A DNA stretch of 64,000 nucleotides from Agrobacterium tumefaciens (GTDB taxonomy: Bacteria > Pseudomonadota > Alphaproteobacteria > Rhizobiales > Rhizobiaceae), in the NCBI GenBank assembly GCA_025560025.1, contig CP048486.1:1554001-1618000 (forward strand), in the 5' to 3' direction. How positions within the stretch are numbered: the first letter of the stretch is position 1; each line of letters begins with the position of its first letter. The notes below the pieces were generated by a model, which did no database searches, was not told where the DNA came from, and saw only the letters and a list, made by a program, of their open reading frames with translations. Positions 24,411 to 33,160 of the stretch are shown piece by piece. The position numbers were made by a program, and so were the translations under genes.

Positions 24411-25402
24411 GCAGCCTTGTCAGGAAATTCAACGCGGTTTTCGGTGCCGACATGGCCGGGCCGGTGATTGCCTTCATCGCGGTCATGCTCATCTTCGGAA
24501 TCTTTGCCGATAACTTTCTCTCGCTCGCGACATTCGGTTCGGTCGCCTTCCAGCTGCCGGAACTCGGCCTGCTGACACTGGCGATGTTGCTGCCGCTGCT
24601 GACGGGTGGCATCAATCTGTCCGTTACCTTCGCCGCCAATCTGTCAGGTCTCGCCGCAGCCTGGGTGTTGCAGGCCCACGGCGGGGTGGATGCGCCGCCG
24701 AGGGCCTTCCTGTTTGCCTGCCTTGCCGCACTTGTCACCGGCGGTGCTGCCGGAGCCATGACAGGAGCGGCGATTGCCTACACCCGTGCGCACCCCATTC
24801 TGGTGACGCTGTCGATGATGATTTTCCTGCGTGGCCTTGGCGAGTTTCTCACCCGTGGCGGAGACGTTTCCGGTTTCCCCGCCTATATGGCGCCACTCGG
24901 TCACGGCACGCTTCTCGGTCTGCCGATCCCGCTTCTGATCTTCATCGTCTGCGTCGGCCTCTGGCATGTGCTGCTGACGCGCACCAAGCTCGGCTTCGGC
25001 CTGTTGATGATCGGCTCGAACATCGAGTCCGCCCGTTATTCCGGCCTCAATACGCGCAAGATCCAGGTTCTCGTCTACACGCTCTCGGGTCTGATGTGTG
25101 CGGTTGCCGGCATCATCATGCTTGCCCGTTTCAACTCAGTCCGTGTCGGCCACGGGGAATCCTACCTGCTGATCACGGTGCTGGCGGCCTTTCTTGGCGG
25201 CATCAATCCGTTCGGCGGTTTCGGTCGAGTGTTGCCCGTCTTCGTCGCGCTCATCGTTCTGCAGCTTCTGTCATCCGGCCTCAATCTTCTCGGCGCCAAC
25301 CAGCATCTGGCAACCGCGCTCTGGGGTGTGCTGATGATTGTCGTCATGGCGGCGCGCGGCCTGTTTTCAAGCTACTTCGCATCTCTCAGAAAGAAGGTAT
25401 GA
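24407..25402 (+). CDS. Sugar ABC importer permease 2, RbsC-like
   Basis: 331-residue second permease, diverged from the first (GGINLSVTFAANLSG signature; VLAAFLGGINPFGGFG loop). Having two different RbsC-type subunits means a heterodimeric channel, as in the AI-2 (LsrCD) and rhamnose (RhaPQ) importers rather than ribose. The gene ends one base before the start of the first epimerase gene. Confidence 0.92.
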   Translation: MSSLVRKFNAVFGADMAGPVIAFIAVMLIFGIFADNFLSLATFGSVAFQLPELGLLTLAMLLPLLTGGINLSVTFAANLSGLAAAWVLQAHGGVDAPPRAFLFACLAALVTGGAAGAMTGAAIAYTRAHPILVTLSMMIFLRGLGEFLTRGGDVSGFPAYMAPLGHGTLLGLPIPLLIFIVCVGLWHVLLTRTKLGFGLLMIGSNIESARYSGLNTRKIQVLVYTLSGLMCAVAGIIMLARFNSVRVGHGESYLLITVLAAFLGGINPFGGFGRVLPVFVALIVLQLLSSGLNLLGANQHLATALWGVLMIVVMAARGLFSSYFASLRKKV

Positions 25403-25403
25403 C

Positions 25404-26252
25404 GTGAAAGGCTTCGGTGTTCACGCAATGATGTGGTCTCTCAAATGGGACCACGAAAACGCCAGACGGTCCATCGCCGCTGCCGCGGATTACGGTCAGG
25501 ATTTCATCGAGATTCCGCTTATCGATATCCCTGCCGTCGATGCAAAACATACCCGCGCCCTGCTGGAGAAATACGGCTTGCGCGCCGTCTGTTCGCTAGT
25601 GCTGCCGGAGCCCGCCTGGGCGTCCGTACGTCCCGATGCGGCAATCGACCATCTGAATGCCGCGCTCGACAAGGCCGCAGAAATGGGCGCGGAAGCGCTG
25701 ACGGGTGTTACCTATGGCGGCACCAATGAGCGAACCGGATTTCCGCCGACGCAGGCTGAATATGACAATCTGACAAGGGCGCTCTCCAGCGCTGCCGGCC
25801 ACGCAAAAACACTCGGCCTGCAATTCGGCATCGAGACCGTCAACCGCTACGAGAACCATCTGCTCAACTCCGCCGAACAGGCGGTGGCGCTGGTGGAGCG
25901 GATCGGTGCGGACAACGTCTTTATCCATCTCGATACCTTCCACATGAATATGGAGGAAAAGGGCATCGCCAATGGCATCATCGCCGCCCGCAACCATCTG
26001 AAATACATGCATATGTCGGAAAGCGACCGTGGTACGCCGGGCTGCGGCAATGTTGCCTGGGACGAGGTGTTTTCGGCGCTCGCAGCCATCGGCTTCAAGG
26101 GTGTGCTGACGCTCGAAAGCTTCGCCGCGATGCCCAGGGAGATGGCGGGCGCGATTTCGACCTGGCGGCCGGTTGCGCCCAGCGCCGATGAGGTTCTCGA
26201 CAAGGGACTGACATTCCTGCGCGACAAGGCAAACCAGTACCGCATTTTCTAA
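25404..26252 (+). CDS. Sugar epimerase/isomerase, D-tagatose 3-epimerase family
   Basis: 282-residue TIM-barrel enzyme. The metal-binding quartet of ketose 3-epimerases is visible: Glu144 (GIETVNRYEN), Asp177 (HLDTFHMN), His203 (MHMSES) and Glu238 (LTLESF), so it should be active. It is a distant paralogue of the protein at 27011-27880 in the same operon; the two may act at different carbons or on different sugars. GTG 25404 follows AGAAGG by about 7 bases and sits one base after the permease stop. Confidence 0.85.
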   Translation: MKGFGVHAMMWSLKWDHENARRSIAAAADYGQDFIEIPLIDIPAVDAKHTRALLEKYGLRAVCSLVLPEPAWASVRPDAAIDHLNAALDKAAEMGAEALTGVTYGGTNERTGFPPTQAEYDNLTRALSSAAGHAKTLGLQFGIETVNRYENHLLNSAEQAVALVERIGADNVFIHLDTFHMNMEEKGIANGIIAARNHLKYMHMSESDRGTPGCGNVAWDEVFSALAAIGFKGVLTLESFAAMPREMAGAISTWRPVAPSADEVLDKGLTFLRDKANQYRIF

Positions 26253-26278
26253 AAGCACTCATTATCGGGGCAAGCACC

Positions 26279-26944
26279 TTGAGTAAAATTGACGATAATG
26301 CCCGCGAGATTGCGGGCCTTGCCCTCCAGCGACTGGAAAGGTCAAAGGGCCGGCGTGTGATGATTGCGATTGCCGGTGCCCCCGGATCGGGAAAATCAAC
26401 CATTGCCGAATGCGTGGTCGATGCGTTGAATGCAGGCGAAGGCGTATCGGCCGCACTGTTCCCGATGGATGGCTTTCATTATGACGATGCCGTTCTGGAA
26501 GAGATGAAACGCCGTCCCTTCAAGGGCGCCATCGATACGTTCGATGCGCACGGCCTGCGCCACATGGTTGAGCGCCTGAAGGCCAATGAAGACGATGTCG
26601 TTGCCGTCCCCGTCTTTGACCGCGCCATCGAGATCGCCCGCGCCGGCGGCCGCCTGATCCCGCAATCCGTCGATATCATCGTCTGCGAAGGCAATTATCT
26701 CCTTGCCGGCCAGTCGCCATGGGATCGCCTCAAGCCGATCTTCGATCTCACGATTTTTGTTGATGTCGACGAGGAGGATCTGCGTGCGCGGCTGCGGGAC
26801 CGCTGGCGAAGCTTCGGTCTCGGCGAGGATGAGATCAACCGGAAGGTGGAGGAAAACGATCTTCCCAACGGCCGCTTCATTACATCGACAAGCACGGAGC
26901 CGGATCTTCGCATCGGAAATCCGGGCAGCAGTCCCGCATCCTGA
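26279..26944 (+). CDS. P-loop kinase, FrcK/uridine-kinase-like
   Basis: 221 residues with Walker A GAPGSGKST (about 33-41), the PMDGFHYDD segment and CEGNYLL that mark the panthothenate/uridine-kinase-like group, including FrcK of the rhizobial fructose operon. FrcK's substrate is not established to my knowledge. Here it may phosphorylate the imported sugar or its epimerisation product. TTG 26279 is taken as start because GGGG lies about 9 bases before it and later starts would cut into the first helix; this choice is less sure. Confidence 0.75.
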   Translation: MSKIDDNAREIAGLALQRLERSKGRRVMIAIAGAPGSGKSTIAECVVDALNAGEGVSAALFPMDGFHYDDAVLEEMKRRPFKGAIDTFDAHGLRHMVERLKANEDDVVAVPVFDRAIEIARAGGRLIPQSVDIIVCEGNYLLAGQSPWDRLKPIFDLTIFVDVDEEDLRARLRDRWRSFGLGEDEINRKVEENDLPNGRFITSTSTEPDLRIGNPGSSPAS

Positions 26945-27010
26945 ACCTGCCTGAAGGGCTGCGCCTCCCTATCCAAAGTCAAGCGAAACAGAAAAGCGAA
27001 AGAGACTCCC

Positions 27011-27880
27011 ATGAAACACGGCATCTATTATTCCTACTGGGAACATGAGTGGAGCGCCAAGTTCGGCCCCTATATCGAGAAGGTCGCCAAGCTCGGTTTC
27101 GATATCATCGAAGTCGCCGCCCACCACATCAATGAATACAGCGACGCCGAACTCGCCGTCATCAGGCAGAGCGCGAAGGATAACGGCATCATCCTCACCG
27201 CCGGCATCGGCCCGTCGAAAACCAAGAACCTGTCGTCGGAAGATGCCGCAGTTCGCGCAGCCGGCAAGGCGTTTTTTGAACGTACCCTGTCCAATGTCGC
27301 CAAGCTCGACATCCACACCATCGGCGGCGCGCTGCATTCCTATTGGCCGATCGACTATTCGCAGCCGGTCGACAAGGCGGGCGATTATGCGCGCGGCGTC
27401 GAAGGCATTCACGGCATTGCTGATTTTGCCAATGATCTCGGCATCAACCTGTGCATCGAAGTCCTCAACCGCTTCGAAAATCACGTGCTCAACACGGCGG
27501 CCGAAGGCGTTGCCTTCGTCAAGGATGTCGGCAAGAACAACGTGAAAGTCATGCTCGATACCTTCCACATGAATATCGAGGAAGACAGCTTTGGCGAGGC
27601 CATCCGTACGGCGGGCCCGTTGCTGGGGCATTTCCATACCGGCGAGAGCAATCGCCGCGTACCGGGCAAGGGCAGGATGCCCTGGCACGAAATCGGCCTC
27701 GCCCTTCGCGATATCAATTACACCGGCGCGGTCGTCATGGAGCCTTTCGTCAAGACCGGCGGCACGATCGGCTCCGACATCAAGGTGTGGCGCGATCTCA
27801 GCGGCGGCGCCGACCTCGCGAAAATGGACGAGGATGCCCGCGATGCCCTGGCATTCTCCCGTTTCGTCCTTGGCGGCTGA
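27011..27880 (+). CDS. dpe: D-psicose (D-allulose) 3-epimerase
   Basis: 289 residues, interconverts D-allulose and D-fructose at C3 using Mn2+ or Co2+. The sequence matches the crystallised Agrobacterium tumefaciens enzyme, as I recall it, at nearly every position. The metal site is Glu150 (CIEVLNRFEN), Asp183 (MLDTFHMN), His209 (HTGES) and Glu244 (VMEPF), in the published numbering. The start MKHGIYYSYWEHEW is that of the known protein. As last gene of the LacI-controlled operon it points to D-allulose, or a related ketohexose, as the imported sugar, fed to fructose metabolism. Confidence 0.96.
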   Translation: MKHGIYYSYWEHEWSAKFGPYIEKVAKLGFDIIEVAAHHINEYSDAELAVIRQSAKDNGIILTAGIGPSKTKNLSSEDAAVRAAGKAFFERTLSNVAKLDIHTIGGALHSYWPIDYSQPVDKAGDYARGVEGIHGIADFANDLGINLCIEVLNRFENHVLNTAAEGVAFVKDVGKNNVKVMLDTFHMNIEEDSFGEAIRTAGPLLGHFHTGESNRRVPGKGRMPWHEIGLALRDINYTGAVVMEPFVKTGGTIGSDIKVWRDLSGGADLAKMDEDARDALAFSRFVLGG

Positions 27881-27899
27881 TGACCCATAAGTGCATCGA

Positions 27900-27925
27900 C
27901 CGGGCGGCGGCCATCTGTCGCCCGG
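27900..27925 (+). terminator. Possible terminator of the allulose operon
   Basis: CCGGGCG at 27900-27906 pairs with CGCCCGG at 27919-27925 with a 12-base loop, 20 bases after the last gene. The T-run is missing, so this is a weak call. Confidence 0.4.
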
Positions 27926-28039
27926 GCAGCCACTGCTATGTTTGCCCGCCATCGCCGAGTTGAAAAGATAACCGCTTGTGGGCTAAAGCACTGATGTCTC
28001 TTCGGGATCAAAACGATCCGCCCAAGACCATTGGTTTGC

Positions 28040-29008
28040 ATGATCCCTGTCGCACTACCGTCCGTCGAAGCGCTGCTTCTCCTTGCTTTCTTGCTCATCA
28101 CGACCCTCATATGGATCGTCTGGACGTTCTCGCTGTTCGTGCGATATTTGGCAGGCCGCTTGAAGCGCCCGATGATCCTGCCCTATGGGCTGGTAACCGT
28201 TGTCGCGCTTTTCACCCTCTTTCGGTTCGGTGATTTTTATCTGCAGATGCGCGCCTATGACAAAGAGAGGGCGGCAAGCCATCGGCCGGAACTGCTCGAG
28301 CCGGCGCGCCTTGGCCAGATCGATATGCCCAAGGGCACGAAACTCGAACTGGCCATTGCCAATAACAGGGAAGCCTTCGACCGGGCCGTATTTCCGCATT
28401 CGGTGCGGGTGGCGGATATCGATGCCGTCGAGATTGCCCGTTATATCGCGATAAAAACCAACGAGAATTACGAAACGGTGGGCTTTACCCCGCAGACCAT
28501 GCGGATTACCGGCAACGGCGTGACCACCCAGAGCGGCTGGCGCTGCGACGCGACGCAACCGGTGGAGTTCGATCTTTCCCCCGATGGCGGCATATCCGCT
28601 TTCAGCAACTGCACTCTTTCGGATGGCAATGTTGTTGATGGCATCACCCTGCCGAAAAGCACGTCCCTGCGCGCCTCCACCGGCAATGTCTATATCGATG
28701 GCTTCGTCGATTCCGATCAATGGGTTCTCGATACGGCTAAGGACCAGACCGTTCACATCGACGGTTTCGATCTTTCCGAGGTGACGCTTGCCCTTGATGG
28801 CGAGCGAAAACTCCACGAGATCAAAAGAGGTGTCCTGTCAAAAGACGCAACGTTTGGGACGCTTCACCATGCCGCCGGAACCAATATTCGTTACAATCCC
28901 CGGCATCTTCGCAACGACTATCCCGGCGCGTGGTTGATAATCGCGGCTCCGTCGCATGAAATCGTGCAGGGCAGGGACGGAACGGTTCTGTCCAACTCTG
29001 CCGACTGA
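28040..29008 (+). CDS. Hypothetical membrane-anchored protein
   Basis: 322 residues that I do not recognise. Two hydrophobic helices lie near the N-terminus (about 8-30 and 48-66), followed by a soluble domain of roughly 250 residues with four isolated Cys/Trp motifs (SGWRCDATQPVEFDL, FSNCTLSDGN) and many beta-prone stretches. The soluble part probably lies outside the cytoplasm or faces the membrane. ATG 28040 is used; a TTG three codons earlier is the alternative, and neither has a strong ribosome site. It is convergent with ehuA and 160 bp from the allulose operon, so it is probably an independent gene. Confidence 0.65.
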   Translation: MIPVALPSVEALLLLAFLLITTLIWIVWTFSLFVRYLAGRLKRPMILPYGLVTVVALFTLFRFGDFYLQMRAYDKERAASHRPELLEPARLGQIDMPKGTKLELAIANNREAFDRAVFPHSVRVADIDAVEIARYIAIKTNENYETVGFTPQTMRITGNGVTTQSGWRCDATQPVEFDLSPDGGISAFSNCTLSDGNVVDGITLPKSTSLRASTGNVYIDGFVDSDQWVLDTAKDQTVHIDGFDLSEVTLALDGERKLHEIKRGVLSKDATFGTLHHAAGTNIRYNPRHLRNDYPGAWLIIAAPSHEIVQGRDGTVLSNSAD

Positions 29009-29022
29009 TTGCACTATAGAAT

Positions 29023-29802
29023 TCACCGTAAGACGGAAGCGAGAAATTCGCGTGTGCGGTCTTCCTTCGGCTGGCCGAAAATCTCGTCCGGTTTTCCTTG
29101 TTCGCAGATGCGGCCCTTGTCGAAGAAGCAGACTCGGTCCGAGACTTCCCGGGCAAAACGCATTTCATGGGTGACGAGAAGCATCGTCAGGTCATGCTCA
29201 TGGGCCAGATCGCGGATGACGGACAGCACTTCGCCGACCAGTTGCGGGTCGAGCGCCGAGGTCGGCTCATCGAAAAGCAGGACACGCGGACGCATGGCAA
29301 GGGAGCGGGCAATGGCGACACGCTGCTGCTGCCCACCGGAAAGCTGCACCGGATAATGATCCTTTTTATCCGCTAGCCCGACCATCTTCAGCAATTCGAT
29401 TGCGCGCGCCTCCGCCTCTGCGCGGCTGATGCCCAGAACCCGCACCGGTGCCTCCACGATATTGCGAAGGACGGTCATGTGAGGAAAGAGATTGAAGCTC
29501 TGGAACACCATGCCGACGTGGTTGCGGATCTGGCGCAGATGTTTTTCCGAGGCCTTGAAAGGTCCTTTGCCGCCTGGCTCATGGTAGGACATGTCCGCAA
29601 GGGTCAGCTTTCCCTCCTGGAACGGTTCCAGCGTCATGAGAATGCGCAGAACCGTTGACTTGCCAGAGCCGGAAGGACCAATGAGGGTGACTTTTTCGCC
29701 CTTCGCCACGCTGAAATTGAACTGATCGAGCACCGTCAGAATGCCGAAGCGTTTCGTGACATCGGAAAATTCGATCAGTGGCTGGTTGGTGTTGTTGGTC
29801 AT
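29023..29802 (-). CDS. ehuA: Ectoine/hydroxyectoine ABC importer ATPase
   Basis: 259-residue polar-amino-acid-type ATPase with [24 protein letters not shown] and [12 protein letters not shown]. It powers the EhuBCD importer for the compatible solutes ectoine and 5-hydroxyectoine, used here as nutrients. It is the last gene of the minus-strand cluster and overlaps ehuD by four bases. Sequence alone would only say amino-acid-type importer; the ectoine assignment rests on the doe/eut neighbours. Confidence 0.88.
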   Translation of the reverse strand: MTNNTNQPLIEFSDVTKRFGILTVLDQFNFSVAKGEKVTLIGPSGSGKSTVLRILMTLEPFQEGKLTLADMSYHEPGGKGPFKASEKHLRQIRNHVGMVFQSFNLFPHMTVLRNIVEAPVRVLGISRAEAEARAIELLKMVGLADKKDHYPVQLSGGQQQRVAIARSLAMRPRVLLFDEPTSALDPQLVGEVLSVIRDLAHEHDLTMLLVTHEMRFAREVSDRVCFFDKGRICEQGKPDEIFGQPKEDRTREFLASVLR

Positions 29803-30491
29803 CGCAAGGGTATTCCTGCTTTTGGAAGCGCCCTTTGCAGGCGGCTGAGGCCTACCGAGCAGATTATGGTCAGAAGAAGGAAGATCAGGCCCACAAGCGT
29901 CAGCGGCACCAGATATTCGAAGGTGCGCTCGCCGATCATGTTGGCAAGGCCCATCATTTCCAGAACCGTGACGACGGAAAGCACCGGCGTTTCCTTGATC
30001 ATGGCGACGAGATAGTTGCCCATGGCCGGAACGATGCGCGGAATGGCCTGCGGGATGATGATATCCCGATAGGTCTGCATGCGTGTGAGATTAAGCGCCG
30101 TCGCCGCTTCCCACTGGCCGTGATGCACTGCCTCGATGCCGCCACGATAGACTTCGGACGTATAGGCGGCATATTGCAGGCCGAGCGCGAGAGCGCCGGT
30201 CAGAAACGCCGGCAGGACAATGCCGAAATCCGGAAGCACGTAATAGAGAAAGAACAGCTGCACCAGAAGCGGTGTATCGCGCAGGAACTCGACAACCAGC
30301 GCGGTTGGCCAGGAGATCATCCTGACGCGGCTGCGGCGCAGCAGCGCGAAGACGAGCCCCAGAACCAGCGCGATGGCGAAGCCGGCGGCGGCCGCCTTCA
30401 GCGTCACTGTCAGGCCGATCAGGATGATCGGCAGGATGGAGGTCGTGTAGGTGAGCCAGGTGGTCGTGTCCCATTCGTAACCATACATCAT
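29799..30491 (-). CDS. ehuD: Ectoine/hydroxyectoine ABC importer permease
   Basis: 230-residue permease of the His/Glu/Gln/Arg family with about five helices. The motif [19 protein letters not shown] and the EAA loop ([20 protein letters not shown]) are typical. It partners with EhuC; overlap with ehuA shows coupling. Confidence 0.88.
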   Translation of the reverse strand: MMYGYEWDTTTWLTYTTSILPIILIGLTVTLKAAAAGFAIALVLGLVFALLRRSRVRMISWPTALVVEFLRDTPLLVQLFFLYYVLPDFGIVLPAFLTGALALGLQYAAYTSEVYRGGIEAVHHGQWEAATALNLTRMQTYRDIIIPQAIPRIVPAMGNYLVAMIKETPVLSVVTVLEMMGLANMIGERTFEYLVPLTLVGLIFLLLTIICSVGLSRLQRALPKAGIPLR

Positions 30492-30503
30492 GAGCCGATA
30501 TCC

Positions 30504-31169
30504 TTACGAATGGCGGGTGCGCGGGAAGACGTTGCCGCGCCGCACGAAGCGTTCGATCACCCGGATGACGACCATCAGGATCAGCGACATCGCGAAATAA
30601 CAAAGCAGCGTGATCGAATAGATGCTGGCGCTGTCCAGCGTCAGGTTGCGGATCGACTGCGCCGCGAAGGTGAGATCGGCAATCGAGATCAGCGACACGA
30701 GCGAGGAAAGCTTCAGCGTTTCGATGGCGAGATTACCGAAGGCCGGCATCATCTCGACAACGGCCTGCGGCAGCGAGATGCGAAACAGCGTCTGCATCCG
30801 CGTGAAATTCAGCGCGCGTGCGGCCTCCAGCTGCTGCACCGAAACGGAAGACAGCGCGCCGCGCACGATCTCGGCGCCATAACCGCCGGCATGGGCGGCA
30901 AGCACCAGCACCCCCGTCGTGATAGGATCGAAGCTAAGCCCGACTAGCGGCAAGGCATAATAAAACCAGAAAAGCTGCACCAGCAGCGAGGTGCCGCGGA
31001 ACACTTCCGTGTAACAAAGCGCGATGGTCGACAGGATTGGTCCACCCTCGACGCGCAGAATGCCGAAGAAAAAGGCGAGCACCGTGCCGACGACAAGGGC
31101 TGCGAGCGTAATCGTCATGGTGACGACGGCGCCTTGCCATAACATCGGCAGATAGGCGGTCATGTCCAT
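30504..31169 (-). CDS. ehuC: Ectoine/hydroxyectoine ABC importer permease
   Basis: 221-residue companion permease with VFRGTSLLVQLFWFYYALP and the EAA loop VQQLEAARALNFTRMQTL. It lies 12 bases before ehuD. A hairpin at 31200-31219 separates it from ehuB. Confidence 0.88.
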   Translation of the reverse strand: MDMTAYLPMLWQGAVVTMTITLAALVVGTVLAFFFGILRVEGGPILSTIALCYTEVFRGTSLLVQLFWFYYALPLVGLSFDPITTGVLVLAAHAGGYGAEIVRGALSSVSVQQLEAARALNFTRMQTLFRISLPQAVVEMMPAFGNLAIETLKLSSLVSLISIADLTFAAQSIRNLTLDSASIYSITLLCYFAMSLILMVVIRVIERFVRRGNVFPRTRHS

Positions 31170-31199
31170 CTGGCGTTTTCCCGAATTCCCGAGGAACGA

Positions 31200-31219
31200 C
31201 GCCCGGTTTTGGCCGGGCG
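31200..31219. repeat. 7-bp hairpin after ehuB
   Basis: CGCCCGG at 31200-31206 pairs with CCGGGCG at 31213-31219 (6-base loop), 10 bases past the binding-protein stop and before ehuC. Same position and GC-rich, T-less design as in the other importer operons of the window. Confidence 0.6.
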
Positions 31220-31229
31220 CCGGCTGGCA

Positions 31230-32081
31230 TTATTTGCCGGCGCAGAGATCGGCGACCTTCTTTTCGGCCGCCGCCGCGATACTCTGTTCGGACAGACCGT
31301 ATTTTGCGAGGATTTTCTTGTAATCGTCGGTCTTGCGGAATTCGACGAGCGCGGCGTTGAAGGCGTCACGCAGTTCCTTGTCTTCCGGCCGGAAAGCGAA
31401 ACCGCCGTAATTGCGCACTGGCGCATCCTTCACGACGGGGTCGGTGAAAGGCTTGACCTGCTCGACGTTGGCCTGGCCCTTGGCGAGTTCCGAAACCGTC
31501 AGCTCCGTGGCCGCATAGGCGTCGGCGCGGCTCTGGACGGTTGGGATGGCGTCGGCATTGGCAGGGATGAAGACGATCTGGTCTTCCTTGACGCCGACCG
31601 CCCGCAGGAAGTCGACATTGTTGGCACCCGACACGACCGCCACCTTCAGCGAGGGGTCCTTGGCAATATCGGCATAGGTGGTGAGCTTTTTCGGATTGCC
31701 CTTCTTCACCAGCAGGCCTTCGCCATAGGACGAGTTCGGTTCGGTGAAGGCGACCTGCTTGCAGCGCTCGGGCGAAATGTTCTGTTCGGCCGCCGCAAAA
31801 TCGAATCGACGGGCTTTGAGGCCGGGGATCAGCGTGCCGAAGGGCGTCACCGTCCAGTTGACCTCCTCGATACCCATCGATTTCAGAACCGCATTGGCCA
31901 CATCGGGGCCGATGCCGGCGGAGGTGCCGTCTGGCTGCATGTAGGAATAGGGGACTTCATTGGCCGTGGCGGCGCGGATATAGCCCTGGCTTTTGACTTC
32001 CTCGACTGTCAGGGCGCTGGCGGACGTCACGCCGATGGTAAGGGCGAGGGCGGAAAGCCCGGCAAGTCTGATCATACGCAT
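31230..32081 (-). CDS. ehuB: Ectoine/hydroxyectoine-binding periplasmic protein
   Basis: 283-residue family-3 binding protein with a Sec signal peptide (MIRLAGLSALALTIGVTSASA). The mature part has GYIRAATANEVPYSYMQPDG, then TPFGTLIPGLKARRFDFAAA and the hinge, typical of EhuB. It captures ectoines for EhuCDA. The catabolic genes doeB, doeA, eutC and eutB precede it on the same transcript. Confidence 0.9.
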   Translation of the reverse strand: MRMIRLAGLSALALTIGVTSASALTVEEVKSQGYIRAATANEVPYSYMQPDGTSAGIGPDVANAVLKSMGIEEVNWTVTPFGTLIPGLKARRFDFAAAEQNISPERCKQVAFTEPNSSYGEGLLVKKGNPKKLTTYADIAKDPSLKVAVVSGANNVDFLRAVGVKEDQIVFIPANADAIPTVQSRADAYAATELTVSELAKGQANVEQVKPFTDPVVKDAPVRNYGGFAFRPEDKELRDAFNAALVEFRKTDDYKKILAKYGLSEQSIAAAAEKKVADLCAGK

Positions 32082-32142
32082 GTTCTTATTCCTCTGGTTG
32101 GGTTGCGTGGTCCGTTTTCGGATCTCACGATGTTTCTAATGG

Positions 32143-33156
32143 CTAGTTATTCTCCGTGACCGTGGCGATGACGGAAAGGCAGTCGCCGGCCTTGATCAGG
32201 CCGGGAACATGGCGCGCGGCAAGCACGCCATTGATGGAGGCGCGGTAATCGAACGGCGCGAGGCCGGTTTTGCCGACGGGATAAACCCGGGCGATTGTTT
32301 CACCCGCCGTGACCGCGTCTCCCAGATCGCGGACAAAAGCGACAAGCCCGTCGTCTTCGGCAAAGGTGAAGCAATCGCTGGATGGCATGTCCAGCCAGCG
32401 GCTTGGGGCGGGCACCGGCGCACCGGACAGTACGCCGGCATGGCGCAGCAGATTGACGATGCCTTTCCGGGCAATGTCGATCGATCTTGCGCTCGCCGTG
32501 CCCGCTCCGCCGAGTTCGGTCGTGACAAAGACCTTGCCCATCTCCTCGACTGTTGTGTCGAGCATGCCGACGGCATCGATTTCCAGCATCTTCATCGAAT
32601 AGGGGGCCGCAAAAGCCGCCACCGCTTCAAAACACCGGGCCTCCTGCGTCTTGTCGGGCAATTCGTGGGTTGCGGCATAGGGCAGGAAATCAAGCGTCCT
32701 GCCGCCGGAATGAAAATCGAGAACGATATCCGCGAGCGGTATCAGATGGCGGGTCACGTAGTCGGCGATCTTCTCCGTCACCGTGCCGTCAGGGCGGCCG
32801 GGAAAGCTGCGGTTCAGGTTTCCGCGGTCGATGGGTGAGGTGCGTGTTCCCGCGCGAAAGGCCGGATAGTTGAGCGCCGGCACGATGATGACGCGCCCGT
32901 TGACGTCTGCCGGATCGAGCGTGTGGGCGAGTTCGAAAAGTGCTGCCGGTCCTTCATATTCGTCGCCATGATTGGCACCGGTCAAAAGGGCTGTCGGCCC
33001 TTCGCCATTGGCGATGACGCAGATCGGGATCATCACCGAACCCCAGGCGCTATCATCGCGGCTGTATGGCAGCCGCAGATGACCGTGCTGCACGCCCTTC
33101 GCGTCAAAATCGACGGTGGGCGTGATCGGCGAGGGGCGAAGCACGGTCTTCAACAT
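32143..33156 (-). CDS. doeB: N-alpha-acetyl-L-2,4-diaminobutyrate deacetylase (DoeB/EutE)
   Basis: 337-residue zinc enzyme of the succinylglutamate-desuccinylase/aspartoacylase family. Zinc and substrate motifs are GANHGDEYEG, LNRSFPG and LDFHSGG. In ectoine breakdown it removes the acetyl group left by DoeA to give diaminobutyrate. Only 4 bases separate it from doeA. In the rhizobial nomenclature it is eutE. Confidence 0.92.
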   Translation of the reverse strand: MLKTVLRPSPITPTVDFDAKGVQHGHLRLPYSRDDSAWGSVMIPICVIANGEGPTALLTGANHGDEYEGPAALFELAHTLDPADVNGRVIIVPALNYPAFRAGTRTSPIDRGNLNRSFPGRPDGTVTEKIADYVTRHLIPLADIVLDFHSGGRTLDFLPYAATHELPDKTQEARCFEAVAAFAAPYSMKMLEIDAVGMLDTTVEEMGKVFVTTELGGAGTASARSIDIARKGIVNLLRHAGVLSGAPVPAPSRWLDMPSSDCFTFAEDDGLVAFVRDLGDAVTAGETIARVYPVGKTGLAPFDYRASINGVLAARHVPGLIKAGDCLSVIATVTENN

Positions 33157-33160
33157 CGTC

